64,000 bases of DNA from Candidatus Gallacutalibacter stercoravium (GTDB taxonomy: Bacteria; Bacillota; Clostridia; Oscillospirales; Acutalibacteraceae), in the NCBI GenBank assembly GCA_018716975.1, contig DVJE01000036.1:62001-126000 (forward strand), written 5' to 3'. The notes beneath the pieces are model-generated. The model had not been told where the DNA came from. It did no database searches and was given only the letters and a program-made list of their open reading frames with translations. This document shows positions 52,306-60,940 of the stretch, in pieces. Within the stretch, counting starts at the first letter, position 1. Each line of letters begins with the position of its first letter. The translations under genes and the position numbers were made by a program.

Positions 52306-53045
52306 AGGGAGAATTGATCCCGTTTGCGGATGAAGGGCGGCAGGGCTGGATTTACTTGCCGCAAGAGGCAAAGGAAACTGCCTGCCCGGCCGTATATCGT
52401 TTCAGCTGGCAAATAAAGCCGGAGGATATTGTAAAGCTGATGGAAGGGATGGAGCCGCTTTTTGGCGTGCAGTGCCGACCTTTTGCGCTGGTGGATGTGC
52501 CTTTGCAGGATTGGAATGCGGATTGCACCCCTTGGCCGGCGCCGGCGCCAAAAGCCGGCCAGCCTGCGTTTTTGGGTAAGGCGGATTTTATGCTGGCTCA
52601 CCTAACCCAAAAACTAAAGCCCATGCTGGAACAGAACTTTCCTCTGCTGCCGCAGCCACAACACACGGCCGTGATGGGCTATTCACTGGGAGGCTTAGCG
52701 GCGCTTTATGGCTTTTTAACGCAAGCGAATTTCGGTATGGCGGCTAGCCTATCCGGTTCTTTGTGGTATAATGGTTGGTTGGATTATTTACAGCATGTTA
52801 ACGCCAAGGATGCCAGCGGCCGGGTGTACCTATCTTTGGGCAAAAAAGAAGCAAAAAGCCGCAATCCTTTTTTCGCACAAGTGGGGGAGAATACTCGCCG
52901 AACCGCCCAGCTATTGGCGCAGCAGCTGGGCGAACACAACGTTACGCTGGAATGGAACGAAGGCGGCCACGGGTTTGACGAGCTGGGCCGTTATCACAGG
53001 GCTTTGCTGTGGTTAATGCGCATCTCAATAAGAGAACCCCAATAG
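52302..53045 (+). CDS. Alpha/beta-hydrolase fold esterase
   Basis: 247 residues from the ATG at 52302. Nucleophile elbow GYSLGG (in HTAVMGYSLGGLAALYGF) near residue 126, and the catalytic histidine in NEGGHGFDELGRYHRALLW near 229. Fold and end motif fit the COG2819/enterochelin-esterase-like group (predicted esterases). No signal peptide, so intracellular. A bidirectional terminator follows. With the dehydrogenase upstream it may process one substrate; that pairing is inference. Confidence 0.82.
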   Translation: MKGELIPFADEGRQGWIYLPQEAKETACPAVYRFSWQIKPEDIVKLMEGMEPLFGVQCRPFALVDVPLQDWNADCTPWPAPAPKAGQPAFLGKADFMLAHLTQKLKPMLEQNFPLLPQPQHTAVMGYSLGGLAALYGFLTQANFGMAASLSGSLWYNGWLDYLQHVNAKDASGRVYLSLGKKEAKSRNPFFAQVGENTRRTAQLLAQQLGEHNVTLEWNEGGHGFDELGRYHRALLWLMRISIREPQ

Positions 53046-53156
53046 ATTACATTTTGTGTGACATCATTATTGATGCGCTGTTTTTACGCTAGGGTAGAGG
53101 TTCTAATTTCGTTGTAGACGAAACAAAAGGATATTTTTTGCCTAACTGAATTATAT

Positions 53157-53206
53157 AGAAAGAGCCGCCCACACAGTCCTTATTGAACTGTGCGGGCGGC
53201 TCTTTT
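53157..53206. terminator. Bidirectional terminator between esterase and ABC permease
   Basis: AAAGAGCCGCCC..CACAGT pairs with ACTGTG..GGGCGGCTCTTT with one mismatch; serves both converging genes. Confidence 0.85.
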
Positions 53207-53224
53207 GAGAATCTGTTCTTAGGA

Positions 53225-56200
53225 TTAATCAACGGATTTGAGAGATTCCGCCATATTGATTTTATCCAGCTTAAAATACATTAAAACAGCCACTAAGCAA
53301 GCAAAAGCAAACGTTAGCGCCACAGAGAATATATAGCTCATTGGTTCCACTCGGATGTCAAAAGACACCATATCGATTTGAATTTGATTCATAACAAAGG
53401 CATGTAACCATCGCCCTAATGGTAACCCCACCAGCGCGCCGATAGCGGTGAGCACCAAATTCTCGCGAAAGACATAAGCGCCGGTTTCTTTTTGGTTAAA
53501 GCCCAGCACTTTAATGGTGGCAATTTCCCGCACGCGTTCGGTAATGTTAATATTGGTTAGATTATACAGCACGATAAAAGCCAGCATACCGGCAGAGGTT
53601 ATAATTAGCACAATAACCGAATTCAAGCTAACCATCATGCTATCTACACGAGATGCGGTATCGGCGTTGATAGAAACGTTGCTGACGCCGTCTGCTGCCA
53701 TCAGCTCGGCAGCCGCCTCGTGAAGATCTCGCGACTCATTCAGATTGACATATACGGTTTTGGGTTCCGGCTGTTCGCCCCACTGATCGGCTAATGTATC
53801 GGGGGAGACGTATAAATAATTATATACATAGTTATCGCAGATACCGCTGACAGTCAAAGTAAGAGAACGCATATCGTTGTCTCTCGCAGAGATTGTATCG
53901 CCCACCTGCACCCCTAACTGCTGGGCAATTTTTTCATTGATTACGGCCTCGCCCTGCTGTGGGAAGGAAATATCGCCGCTGCCATTGTGCACGCTGATAT
54001 AAGAAGAGATCTGGCTGGGATCGCTGGGTACCACCAAGTTAACAGACTTGGTAACCCCTCCCGCGTCTACATCCACCGATTCTTCAAATGCAGGCAGATA
54101 GCCTTCGATGGCATCGGCGCACTGGTTGGCAAAATCCGTAAGCTCAGTTTCGCTTTGTTCCTCCTGAAAGGTTACCGAGCAATCATAAAGTTGAATTTCA
54201 CCGAATTGCTGGTTGGCAATTCCGGCAATGGAATCTTTAATGCCAAACCCGGTGAGAATAAGAGCGGTGCAACCGCTAATACCCAATAGCATCATCACAA
54301 AACGTTTTTTGTAGCGGAAGATATTGCGCACCGAAACCTTGTGCAAAAATTTCATGTGCCCCCAGATCAAGGGAATCCGCTCCAACAAAATTCGTTTGCC
54401 GCTTTTAGGCGCTTTAGGCCGGATCAACTCGGCCGGCACGTTGAACAGTTCCTGGTAACAAGAAAACCAGGTGGCGCCAATGGAGCACAACAAAGAAACG
54501 GCGATAGAAATCAAGGCCAGAGGCAGATCAAAGAGGAATTGGATTTCTGCAAACCCATACATGATGCCGTAGGCCATCCAAATAACTTTGGGGAACAGAT
54601 AAGAGCCCGCCATAAACCCTACGATACAACCGATAAGCGCAGCGCTGCCGGAATAAGTCATATATTTACCCATGATGGCGGCTTTACCGTAACCAAGCGC
54701 TTTCAATACGCCGATCTGCGTGCGCTGCTCGTCTACCATGCGGTTCATGGTGGTAATACAAACCAACGCCGCAACTAGAAAGAAGAAAATGGGGAACACT
54801 GCAGCGATGCCATCCACAATATTGGAATCACTGTTAAAAGAAACATAGCCCACATTGGTATCACGATTGAGCACATAAGTGGTGGCCGGTTCTAGATCGT
54901 CTATTTCCTGTTGCGCATCATTCAAATCCGACAAAGCGCTGTCCAACTGCTGCTGCGCGTCGGCAAACTCTTGATCAGCCTCGGCCTTAGCGTTTTGGTA
55001 TTCCGTCCAGCCGTCGTCCAGCTCGATTTGTGCCTGCTCCAACTGCTGCCGGCCGCTTTCCAATTGGGCTAGGCCGTCTTCTACTTGAGCCAGCCCGTCA
55101 TCCAACTGCTGTTGGGCTCCCTCCAATTGCTGCTGCGCACTGGCAAATTCGGCCAAAGCCTGGTTGCGGCCGTCGGCCAACTGTTGCAAGCCGTCTTCCA
55201 ACTGCGCCTTGGCGCTAAGCAGTTGATCTTGCTGATCCAACGCTTGCAAACCGCTTTGCACAGAAGATAACTGTTCTTCTAAAATAGACTGTTGTTCGTC
55301 TAGCAGGGCGATGCCATCCTCATAGCTTTGCTGTGCGTCCGTGCGCTGCTGCTGCAAAGCGGCAATCCCCTGTTCTAACTGTGCTTTTAGTTGCCGCAAC
55401 TGCTGCTCTAACTCCGTTTGCCCGGTTCCGGCAATTTGGTTTAGCTGGTTGGTTACTTCTTCCAATTGGGCCTGCAACGGCTGTAGCGCTGCATCGATTT
55501 GCGCTAAGCCATCTTCATAGGCTTGCTGCGCAGCCTGCCGCTGGCGTTCAATTTCGTCTAATCCAGCTTCAATTTGCGTTTGAGAAGAAACAAGCTCATC
55601 TCGCGACGGCAACGGGCCGGCCGCCTCTATTTGCGCAAGGCCGTCGTTTACTTGGTTGAGCTGTTCGGTAAGCGACTGCTGCTGTGTATCCAACTGGGCT
55701 AATGTTTCAGATCTGGTGCGCTCAAATTCTTCGCGTTGGGTATTTAATTCCTCTTGCCCGGCTGTTAACTGCTGCCTAGAATCGTTTAAAGTGCTTTCTG
55801 TATTTTCCAGCTGGGTACGCTGAGACTCCAACTCGGCCTGCCCTTCCTCCAGTTGGGCCAAAGAGTCTTCCAACTGCTGCTGTGCATCTTTCTTTTTCGT
55901 TTGAAATTCCTCGTTGTTTTGGTTATACTCTGCCCAGCCGTCTTCTAATTCTTGGGTAGCGTCGGATACAATCTTTTCATACCGAATGTCGGCCCGGTTG
56001 TTGCACAGTTCGGTAACAGTATCCTCCATAGCTTTTACAGCATTGTCATATTCATCGCTGAACAAGTAGCCGGTTTGATCCAGTGTTAGAAAGATCTCGG
56101 TATAGTAATCTAAATCAAAAGCCTCATACGGTAAGTAAACAAAGCCGGATACAGTGCCGTTGCCGATGGATGTATTGCCGCGCTCAAAGTTCAGATAATA

Positions 56201-56725
56201 GGGGGAACGCACAATTCCCGTAATGGTGTAACTTTGATAGGCAAACTGATCGGTTGTTTCTTCGGTATTGCTGTCAGAAACCTGTATCACGCTGCCAACG
56301 GCGTCTTCGCCGAACAAGCGGGAATCCACCACGCATTCCTGGGCGTTCTGCGGCATGCGCCCGGTAACCAGCTCTAGCTGGTTGACCTGCTCGGTGATGG
56401 AATGCGCCTTTAACACGGCCTCGGTGCCATCCTCTTGCGTGTATAAAAAGTCTAGTGAAACCGCACCCTCTGCATCCGAAATCCCCTCGCCTTGCGCTAT
56501 AGCATCCACGTCCTCTTGGGTAAAGCCCAGGGTGGAGATTAGGCGATAATCAAAGAAATGCAGCTGATTTAAATAATCGTCCCCGGTTTGCACCATAGCG
56601 GAACGGGAAACCTTCAGGCCGGCAAAAAAGCCCACCCCCAAGGCTACAATAGCTAATATGGCGAAATAGCGGCCTAAACTATGCCTTATTTCGCGGAAGG
56701 TTGTTTTTCCCAATACGGAACGCAT
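53225..56725 (-). CDS. FtsX-like ABC transporter permease with a very long coiled-coil insert
   Basis: 1166 residues. One membrane segment near 20-38, an extracellular part (~45-250) with a MacB-like fold, then an unbroken coiled coil at about 255-612 built of Q/L/E/D-rich motifs of the form QLEDGLAQLE and QQLDDGLAQVEDG, about 358 residues (54890-55963). Then the first FtsX domain (membrane segments near 638-660, 690-712 and 725-750), a second extracellular domain, and a second FtsX domain at the end with LIITSAGMLAFIVLYNLTNINI. Lies 12 bases after its ATPase gene. Possibly exports a lipid, peptide or antibiotic, or acts mechanically on the cell wall; the substrate is unknown. Confidence 0.88.
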   Translation of the reverse strand: MRSVLGKTTFREIRHSLGRYFAILAIVALGVGFFAGLKVSRSAMVQTGDDYLNQLHFFDYRLISTLGFTQEDVDAIAQGEGISDAEGAVSLDFLYTQEDGTEAVLKAHSITEQVNQLELVTGRMPQNAQECVVDSRLFGEDAVGSVIQVSDSNTEETTDQFAYQSYTITGIVRSPYYLNFERGNTSIGNGTVSGFVYLPYEAFDLDYYTEIFLTLDQTGYLFSDEYDNAVKAMEDTVTELCNNRADIRYEKIVSDATQELEDGWAEYNQNNEEFQTKKKDAQQQLEDSLAQLEEGQAELESQRTQLENTESTLNDSRQQLTAGQEELNTQREEFERTRSETLAQLDTQQQSLTEQLNQVNDGLAQIEAAGPLPSRDELVSSQTQIEAGLDEIERQRQAAQQAYEDGLAQIDAALQPLQAQLEEVTNQLNQIAGTGQTELEQQLRQLKAQLEQGIAALQQQRTDAQQSYEDGIALLDEQQSILEEQLSSVQSGLQALDQQDQLLSAKAQLEDGLQQLADGRNQALAEFASAQQQLEGAQQQLDDGLAQVEDGLAQLESGRQQLEQAQIELDDGWTEYQNAKAEADQEFADAQQQLDSALSDLNDAQQEIDDLEPATTYVLNRDTNVGYVSFNSDSNIVDGIAAVFPIFFFLVAALVCITTMNRMVDEQRTQIGVLKALGYGKAAIMGKYMTYSGSAALIGCIVGFMAGSYLFPKVIWMAYGIMYGFAEIQFLFDLPLALISIAVSLLCSIGATWFSCYQELFNVPAELIRPKAPKSGKRILLERIPLIWGHMKFLHKVSVRNIFRYKKRFVMMLLGISGCTALILTGFGIKDSIAGIANQQFGEIQLYDCSVTFQEEQSETELTDFANQCADAIEGYLPAFEESVDVDAGGVTKSVNLVVPSDPSQISSYISVHNGSGDISFPQQGEAVINEKIAQQLGVQVGDTISARDNDMRSLTLTVSGICDNYVYNYLYVSPDTLADQWGEQPEPKTVYVNLNESRDLHEAAAELMAADGVSNVSINADTASRVDSMMVSLNSVIVLIITSAGMLAFIVLYNLTNINITERVREIATIKVLGFNQKETGAYVFRENLVLTAIGALVGLPLGRWLHAFVMNQIQIDMVSFDIRVEPMSYIFSVALTFAFACLVAVLMYFKLDKINMAESLKSVD

Positions 56726-56737
56726 AGCGCTGCCCCT

Positions 56738-57442
56738 TTACCATTCGATTTCTTCTACCGGCGTTACCACCGCGTTTTTACTCATGGAATCAATTCGTCC
56801 GTTTTTAACAGTAATCACGCGATCCGCCATAGCGGTAAGGGCGTGGTTATGGGTAATAATGACAACCGTCATGCCGCTGCGGCGGCAGGAATCCTGCAAC
56901 AATTTGAGCACAGCTTTGCCGGTGTTGTAATCCAACGCGCCTGTGGGCTCGTCGCAAAGCAGCAGTTTGGGATTTTTAGCCAAAGCCCGGGCAATGGCCA
57001 CCCGTTGTTGCTCGCCGCCAGAGAGCTGCGCGGGGAAATTGCCCGCCCGATCGGCGAGCCCAACCTCTTGCAGCACCGTCATCGGATCCAACGGATCTCG
57101 GCAAATTTGCGAAGCCAGCTCAACATTTTCTAGCGCCGTCAAGTTAGGCACCAGATTGTAAAACTGAAAAACAAAACCGATATCGTAACGGCGGTAAGCC
57201 GTAAGTTGCTTTTGGTTATAGTTTGAAATCTCTTTGCCGTCTAAAACGACATGCCCTTCGGTGAGGGTATCCATACCCCCTAAAATATTAAGGATCGTGG
57301 TTTTTCCGGCGCCGGAAGCGCCCACAATAACGCATATTTCTCCCTTTTCGATTTCAAAGCTGACGTTATGAAGCGCTTCAATGGAGACTTCACCCATATG
57401 ATAAACCTTTTTTACATCTTTAAATTGAACAAATGCAGCCAA
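56738..57442 (-). CDS. ABC transporter ATP-binding protein (LolD/MacB type)
   Basis: 234 residues from a TTG at 57442, with GGAGGG six bases upstream; an in-frame ATG at 57733 would add 97 residues of unlikely sequence overlapping hydE. Walker [14 protein letters not shown]-loop [16 protein letters not shown], signature [15 protein letters not shown], Walker [13 protein letters not shown] and H-loop VIITHNHAL. Belongs to the group that partners FtsX-type permeases; co-transcribed with the permease gene, 12 bases apart. Confidence 0.93.
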   Translation of the reverse strand: MAAFVQFKDVKKVYHMGEVSIEALHNVSFEIEKGEICVIVGASGAGKTTILNILGGMDTLTEGHVVLDGKEISNYNQKQLTAYRRYDIGFVFQFYNLVPNLTALENVELASQICRDPLDPMTVLQEVGLADRAGNFPAQLSGGEQQRVAIARALAKNPKLLLCDEPTGALDYNTGKAVLKLLQDSCRRSGMTVVIITHNHALTAMADRVITVKNGRIDSMSKNAVVTPVEEIEW

Positions 57443-57523
57443 GTCGTTCCCTCCAGTAGTCCCGATGCAACGGCAATAAAACCAAACGGAACCGCGCAAA
57501 TTCAGAGCTTTCTCTGCCCATAA

Positions 57524-57559
57524 TTTTACCCTATCTTTATGAACAAAGATAGGGTAAAA
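57524..57559. repeat. Perfect 15-bp inverted repeat upstream of the ABC operon
   Basis: TTTTACCCTATCTTT (57524-57538) and AAAGATAGGGTAAAA (57545-57559) are exact complements around ATGAAC. It sits between hydE and the ABC genes, about 85 bases upstream of the ATPase start on the minus strand. Without a T run on that strand it is more likely an operator than a terminator. Confidence 0.75.
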
Positions 57560-57569
57560 CAAAATTTTT

Positions 57570-58640
57570 CTATTTTTGCTGCGTGCCGTGCACCTCGGGC
57601 TTAAAATCGCCTCTATCCACCGCCAGACAGTAACCAATGCTATGCATCTGCTTTTGCAGCTGCGCCCATGACTCGGCGGCTTCCTCGCCGGTGCAGGCTT
57701 TATTGTCATACAATGTGTATTGCGCGCGCACATCGGTAGGGGAAAGGTTGGGCATTACCACATTGGCTCCGGCCAAGATGCCCAATTCGCGCCCACGGGG
57801 ATGAATAGTAGCCAGCGCGGTGGTGGAGGGGATTAGGGCGTTGGGAATCATGAGCCGAAGCAAACCGATTAAGAAAAGGGTTAATTCCATACTGCCGTCC
57901 GGCTGCTGGGCAAAGGGGGTTTGCTGATGATGTAAAAAGGGACCGATGCCGATCATCTGTGGGGCCAGCTCATGAATAAACAATAGGTCTTCGGCCAAAG
58001 TTTCCGGCGTTTGCCCCGGCGAACCCACCATAAACCCGCACCCAACCTGATAACCAATGGCTTTTAAATCCCAAAGGCAGCGCTTACGGTTGGCAAGCGA
58101 CAGCTCGGGCGGGTGCAATTGTGCATAATGGGCGTCGTTGGCGGTTTCATGGCGCAGCAGGTAACGGTTTGCTCCGGCGTCAAAAAGGCGCTGATAGGAA
58201 TCCCGGCTTTTTTCACCGATCGAAAGGGTAAGGGCGCAGTCGGGAAACTCTCCTTTTATTTGTCGGATAATCTCCTCCATCCGCTGGTCGGTAAAATAGG
58301 GATCTTCGCCACCCTGCAGCACAAAAGTGCGGAAGCCCAATTGGTAACCTTGGCGGCAGCAGTTTAAAATTTGTTCTGTGGTCAGCCGGTACCTTTGCAC
58401 GTGGCGGTTATCTCGCCGGATGCCGCAATAATAGCAGTTGTTTTTGCAGTAGTTGGTAAATTCAATGAGGCCGCGGGTGTAAATCCGGCGGCCGAACTGC
58501 TCTATTGCAATACGCTGAGAGATAGAGAAGAGATACGCATCCAACTCGGGATTTTGTGCCTGAAGCAAAGCTATCAGCTTATCTTTCGGCAAAATTCTTT
58601 TTTGATAAAGCTCGTCTATCAATTCTTGTCCATAAATCAT
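57570..58640 (-). CDS. hydE: [FeFe]-hydrogenase H-cluster maturase HydE
   Basis: 356 residues from the ATG at 58640 (the ribosome site is AAAAGG, somewhat far). Radical SAM motif in FTNYCKNNCYYCGIRRDN (CxxxCxxC). HydE takes part in building the dithiomethylamine-bridged diiron subcluster. Further family marks: LQGGEDPYFTDQRMEEIIRQIK, GGEDP, TLSIGEK, VGCGFMVGSPGQTPE and IGIGPFLHHQQTPF. Stands alone: hydG, hydF and hydrogenase genes are outside the window. The nearby ~62-residue protein gene may share its transcript. Confidence 0.93.
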   Translation of the reverse strand: MIYGQELIDELYQKRILPKDKLIALLQAQNPELDAYLFSISQRIAIEQFGRRIYTRGLIEFTNYCKNNCYYCGIRRDNRHVQRYRLTTEQILNCCRQGYQLGFRTFVLQGGEDPYFTDQRMEEIIRQIKGEFPDCALTLSIGEKSRDSYQRLFDAGANRYLLRHETANDAHYAQLHPPELSLANRKRCLWDLKAIGYQVGCGFMVGSPGQTPETLAEDLLFIHELAPQMIGIGPFLHHQQTPFAQQPDGSMELTLFLIGLLRLMIPNALIPSTTALATIHPRGRELGILAGANVVMPNLSPTDVRAQYTLYDNKACTGEEAAESWAQLQKQMHSIGYCLAVDRGDFKPEVHGTQQK

Positions 58641-58741
58641 TTGCTTTTCGCAACCTTTTCTAAAAATAGTAGCAGTTGTATTATAAATCCCGAATACAAA
58701 AGAAGTCAATTCCCGCCGGTATATTGCAAAAATTGGGCAAC

Positions 58742-58782
58742 AAAAAGGCACGGCGGGCGGTGACGCTGCGCCCGTTGTGCCT
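58742..58782 (-). terminator. Rho-independent terminator of the small gene upstream of hydE
   Basis: Read on the minus strand: AAGGCAC..CGGGCG pairs with CGCCCG..GTGCCTT followed by T5. It ends transcription from 58984 before hydE begins. Confidence 0.8.
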
Positions 58783-58795
58783 TGCTGCCTGCATT

Positions 58796-58984
58796 TTATT
58801 TTTTAGGTTTGCCCGGCGGGCAAAAAGAGGGAAAGAAGGAGTCTGGGCAAGACTTAAATTTACGCACTCTGGCGTCTTGCTCCTGCTCTTCTGTAGGTGG
58901 CTCCTCTTTGGGAGGGGAGGCTAATAACCACGAAGGGAGCGGGTTTTCATCGGGATTTTTACAATTATATACCTTCATATTCAT
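58796..58984 (-). CDS. Small hypothetical protein (62 residues), proline- and acidic-rich
   Basis: 62 residues starting at an ATG with AAAGGAG ten bases upstream. Reads MNMKVYNCKNPDENPLPSWL, then SPPKEEPPTEEQEQDARVRKF and KSCPDSFFPSFCPPGKPKK; two cysteines at the end, no membrane segment. Not recognised. Support for a real gene comes from the ribosome site and from the terminator that follows directly. It diverges from the truncated amidase. Confidence 0.6.
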   Translation of the reverse strand: MNMKVYNCKNPDENPLPSWLLASPPKEEPPTEEQEQDARVRKFKSCPDSFFPSFCPPGKPKK

Positions 58985-59169
58985 GGCAAATCTTCTCCTT
59001 TATGTGAAATAGAGCGCCCAACCGCCGTTACGCCGCAAAAGGCTGTTCGTTAACAGCATATGCGACGCGGCTTGGTCGCGCTATACAAAATAGTGCAAAA
59101 AGAAGAAGCCGTTGGCTTTTTTAGCGACTAGCCACAACTTAAAAGGTGCCCCTAAAACGGTGCGACGCA

Positions 59170-59175
59170 TATACT
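59170..59175 (+). promoter_or_regulatory. Possible -10 element of the amidase gene
   Basis: TATACT at 59170-59175 lies within CATATACTA, which also fits the -10 pattern of sporulation sigma factors (CATAnnnTA). No convincing -35 element is seen; low confidence. Confidence 0.3.
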
Positions 59176-59196
59176 AAAAAGAAAGGAGAATGGCAT

Positions 59197-59319
59197 ATGG
59201 CGATAAAAATATTCATCGATCAGGGGCATAACCCGGTTAACCCCAACGCTGGCGCTGAAGCCGGCGGTGTGCGGGAGCAGGATATTACTGAGATGTTACG
59301 TCGGCACCAAACCCTGTAA
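59197..59319 (+). pseudogene. N-acetylmuramoyl-L-alanine amidase, 5' fragment
   Basis: Begins at an ATG after GAAAGGAG and reads MAIKIFIDQGHNPVNPNAGA with the zinc histidine in DQGHNP, then GVREQDIT, a typical Amidase_3 start. After about residue 31 (base 59290) homology stops and the frame ends at 59319 after 40 residues; the catalytic domain would need about 180. The rest is not in the window. Most simply an inserted mobile element cuts the gene, with the remainder beyond the right edge. It would be a spore or cell-wall lytic enzyme in the intact state. Confidence 0.75.
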
Positions 59320-59530
59320 ACCCGCATAAACACTGGACTTTTGAGGTGTTTTCAAAGAAATTTATCTCTGGAAAAAGGCCCAAAATGGGTCCTCTTTTTT
59401 TAGTGCTTTCCGGAAAATCGTTACTATTGGGTACTTTTACCCCAGTTTTTCCGGAAGGGCGGGACAAGAGAATACTTCATGAAAATAGCGCTGTCGGAGG
59501 CGTGAAAAATGCTGCCGCCGACAGCGCCTA
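59320..59530. other. Structured non-coding stretch at the element's left end
   Basis: Three hairpins: a terminator-like one at 59374-59401 (AGG..CCC and GGG..CCT with a T7 run), an inverted repeat TTCCGGAAAA/TTTTCCGGAA at 59408-59417 and 59447-59456, and GCGCTGTCGGAGGC (59488-59501) with its partner GCCGCCGACAGCGC (59514-59527; one mismatch). No intact gene. Functions unknown; attachment-end or regulatory structure possible. Confidence 0.5.
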
Positions 59531-59582
59531 TATATGAACGATATGAAAAATAATTTGAAGAACTAAGGGGAGACATATATGT

Positions 59583-59620
59583 AAAAATAAAGCGGAGACG
59601 AATCTTTCCATTCGTCTCCG
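59583..59620 (-). terminator. Terminator of the element sigma factor
   Basis: Perfect stem CGGAGACGAAT (59593-59603) with ATTCGTCTCCG (59610-59620); the minus strand continues with a T-rich run. Confidence 0.85.
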
Positions 59621-59624
59621 TTAC

Positions 59625-60710
59625 TCATTGCTTAAATAAATTTGATACCTCTTGAAATAGGTCAGAACGCCTCAGCTTTAAAATAGCTTTTGCTTCAAGC
59701 TGCCGGACACGCTCCCTGGTAATTCCAAGGACATTGCCGACCGTTTCTAAGGTGGCTTTTTCTCCGGTATCGAACCCATATCTCATGCGTATAATAATGG
59801 CTTCTCGTTCATTTAATAAAGTTAGTAGTTCCTCAAATTTTCTCATTCGTACAGTATCAAAATAAGAGTCGGAAGGGTTGCTAGAAGGGGAATCGTCAGC
59901 GACAAAATCCATAATGGTTGTTTGACGTTCGCTGTCAACAACGGTTTCTAAAGCCAAAGGTTCCTGGATAATTGACAGTACCTCTTTCACCTTTGCTTCC
60001 GGCATATGGGATAGGACAGACAATTCTTTCAAGGATGGCTCTCTACCATTATCCTGAAAAAATTGTGCCCGGATTCTGGAAATCTTTGAGATGTTGGCGA
60101 TGATGTAATTGGGAATCCGAATCATCCTGCCCTGGTCGGCGAGAGCTCTTCGTATGGTAAACTTGATCCACCAAGTTGCATAAGTAGAAAAACGCAGGCC
60201 CCTGTTTGGGTCGAATTTTTCTACAGCCCGAATAAGCCCCATGTTGCCTTCCTGAATAAGGTCAAGATAAGGGAGTCCAAAAGTGCGGTAATGTTTTGCG
60301 ATACTTACTACCAGTCGGAGATTAGATTCGACCAATTTGTCTCTGGCACGCCTGTCCCCATCTCGCATTTTGAGGGATAGCTCACAGACCTGTTCGTGGG
60401 TCAATAATGGTATTTTGGCAATCTGGTGGAAATACGCCCGGAGAGAATCGGCCTCGTATGCATTCTCTTCTTTTGGTGGGCTTGACTTTGCCGCATCCGT
60501 ATCGTCTTGTTCATATTCATCATTTTCATGGGACTCGACCAAGTCAATATTGGCGGCTTGAATTTTCAACTTAACTTCTTCGAATTTTTCTGTGCTGAGG
60601 CTGTATTCCTTACAAATCCGCTGGAGTTCATCCAAAGGAATAAAACCATCAATTCTTCCTTGTCTGAGAAGTTCGTTGATAATGCCGCGCATATCAACTT
60701 TGTCGGTCAA
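59625..60710 (-). CDS. RpoD/SigA-like sigma-70 factor carried on the element
   Basis: 361 residues from a TTG at 60710 (GGAGG eight bases upstream); the promoter at 60745-60773 puts the transcript start near 60738, which excludes a TTG at 60740. All core regions are present: 1.2 ([21 protein letters not shown]), 2 ([59 protein letters not shown]), 3 ([12 protein letters not shown]) and 4 ([33 protein letters not shown]). A short N-terminal extension of 95 residues ends in an acidic stretch. It is much too complete to be an ECF or sporulation factor; it is a second group-1/2-type sigma. Confidence 0.93.
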   Translation of the reverse strand: MTDKVDMRGIINELLRQGRIDGFIPLDELQRICKEYSLSTEKFEEVKLKIQAANIDLVESHENDEYEQDDTDAAKSSPPKEENAYEADSLRAYFHQIAKIPLLTHEQVCELSLKMRDGDRRARDKLVESNLRLVVSIAKHYRTFGLPYLDLIQEGNMGLIRAVEKFDPNRGLRFSTYATWWIKFTIRRALADQGRMIRIPNYIIANISKISRIRAQFFQDNGREPSLKELSVLSHMPEAKVKEVLSIIQEPLALETVVDSERQTTIMDFVADDSPSSNPSDSYFDTVRMRKFEELLTLLNEREAIIIRMRYGFDTGEKATLETVGNVLGITRERVRQLEAKAILKLRRSDLFQEVSNLFKQ

Positions 60711-60744
60711 TCGCATCGCCTCCTTCGATGATATGAGCAACTCT

Positions 60745-60773
60745 ATTATAAAATAACGAATTCAAAAAGTCAA
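60745..60773 (-). promoter_or_regulatory. Promoter of the element sigma factor
   Basis: On the minus strand TTGACT (60768-60773), 17-base spacer, TATAAT (60745-60750): a near-consensus promoter. Confidence 0.85.
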
Positions 60774-60888
60774 GTAAATAAAGTAAAAATGAGAGCAAAT
60801 AACAACTAATTAAAATGAATAATAGCATATATTTAATCGATAAAATAGAAAATATGAAAAAATATCGAGCGATAATAGCGCGGAAACA

Positions 60889-60917
60889 TTGACAAAAGCA
60901 GTATAGCGGTATATAAT
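60889..60917 (+). promoter_or_regulatory. Consensus promoter divergent from the sigma gene
   Basis: TTGACA (60889-60894) and TATAAT (60912-60917) with a 17-base spacer, 23 bases before the ATG of the 172-residue protein gene. Confidence 0.9.
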
Positions 60918-60940
60918 AACAGAAAAAAGAGGTCCCCCTT

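Noticed and set aside
54890..55963. Repetitive DNA in the permease gene as a possible tandem repeat or CRISPR-like array
   Set aside because: The repetition is at protein level (Q/L/E units) with varied codons and no constant spacer or repeat length.
59290..59319. Frameshift or sequencing error as the cause of the amidase break
   Set aside because: None of the other frames after 59290 continues amidase homology, so a simple indel does not explain it.
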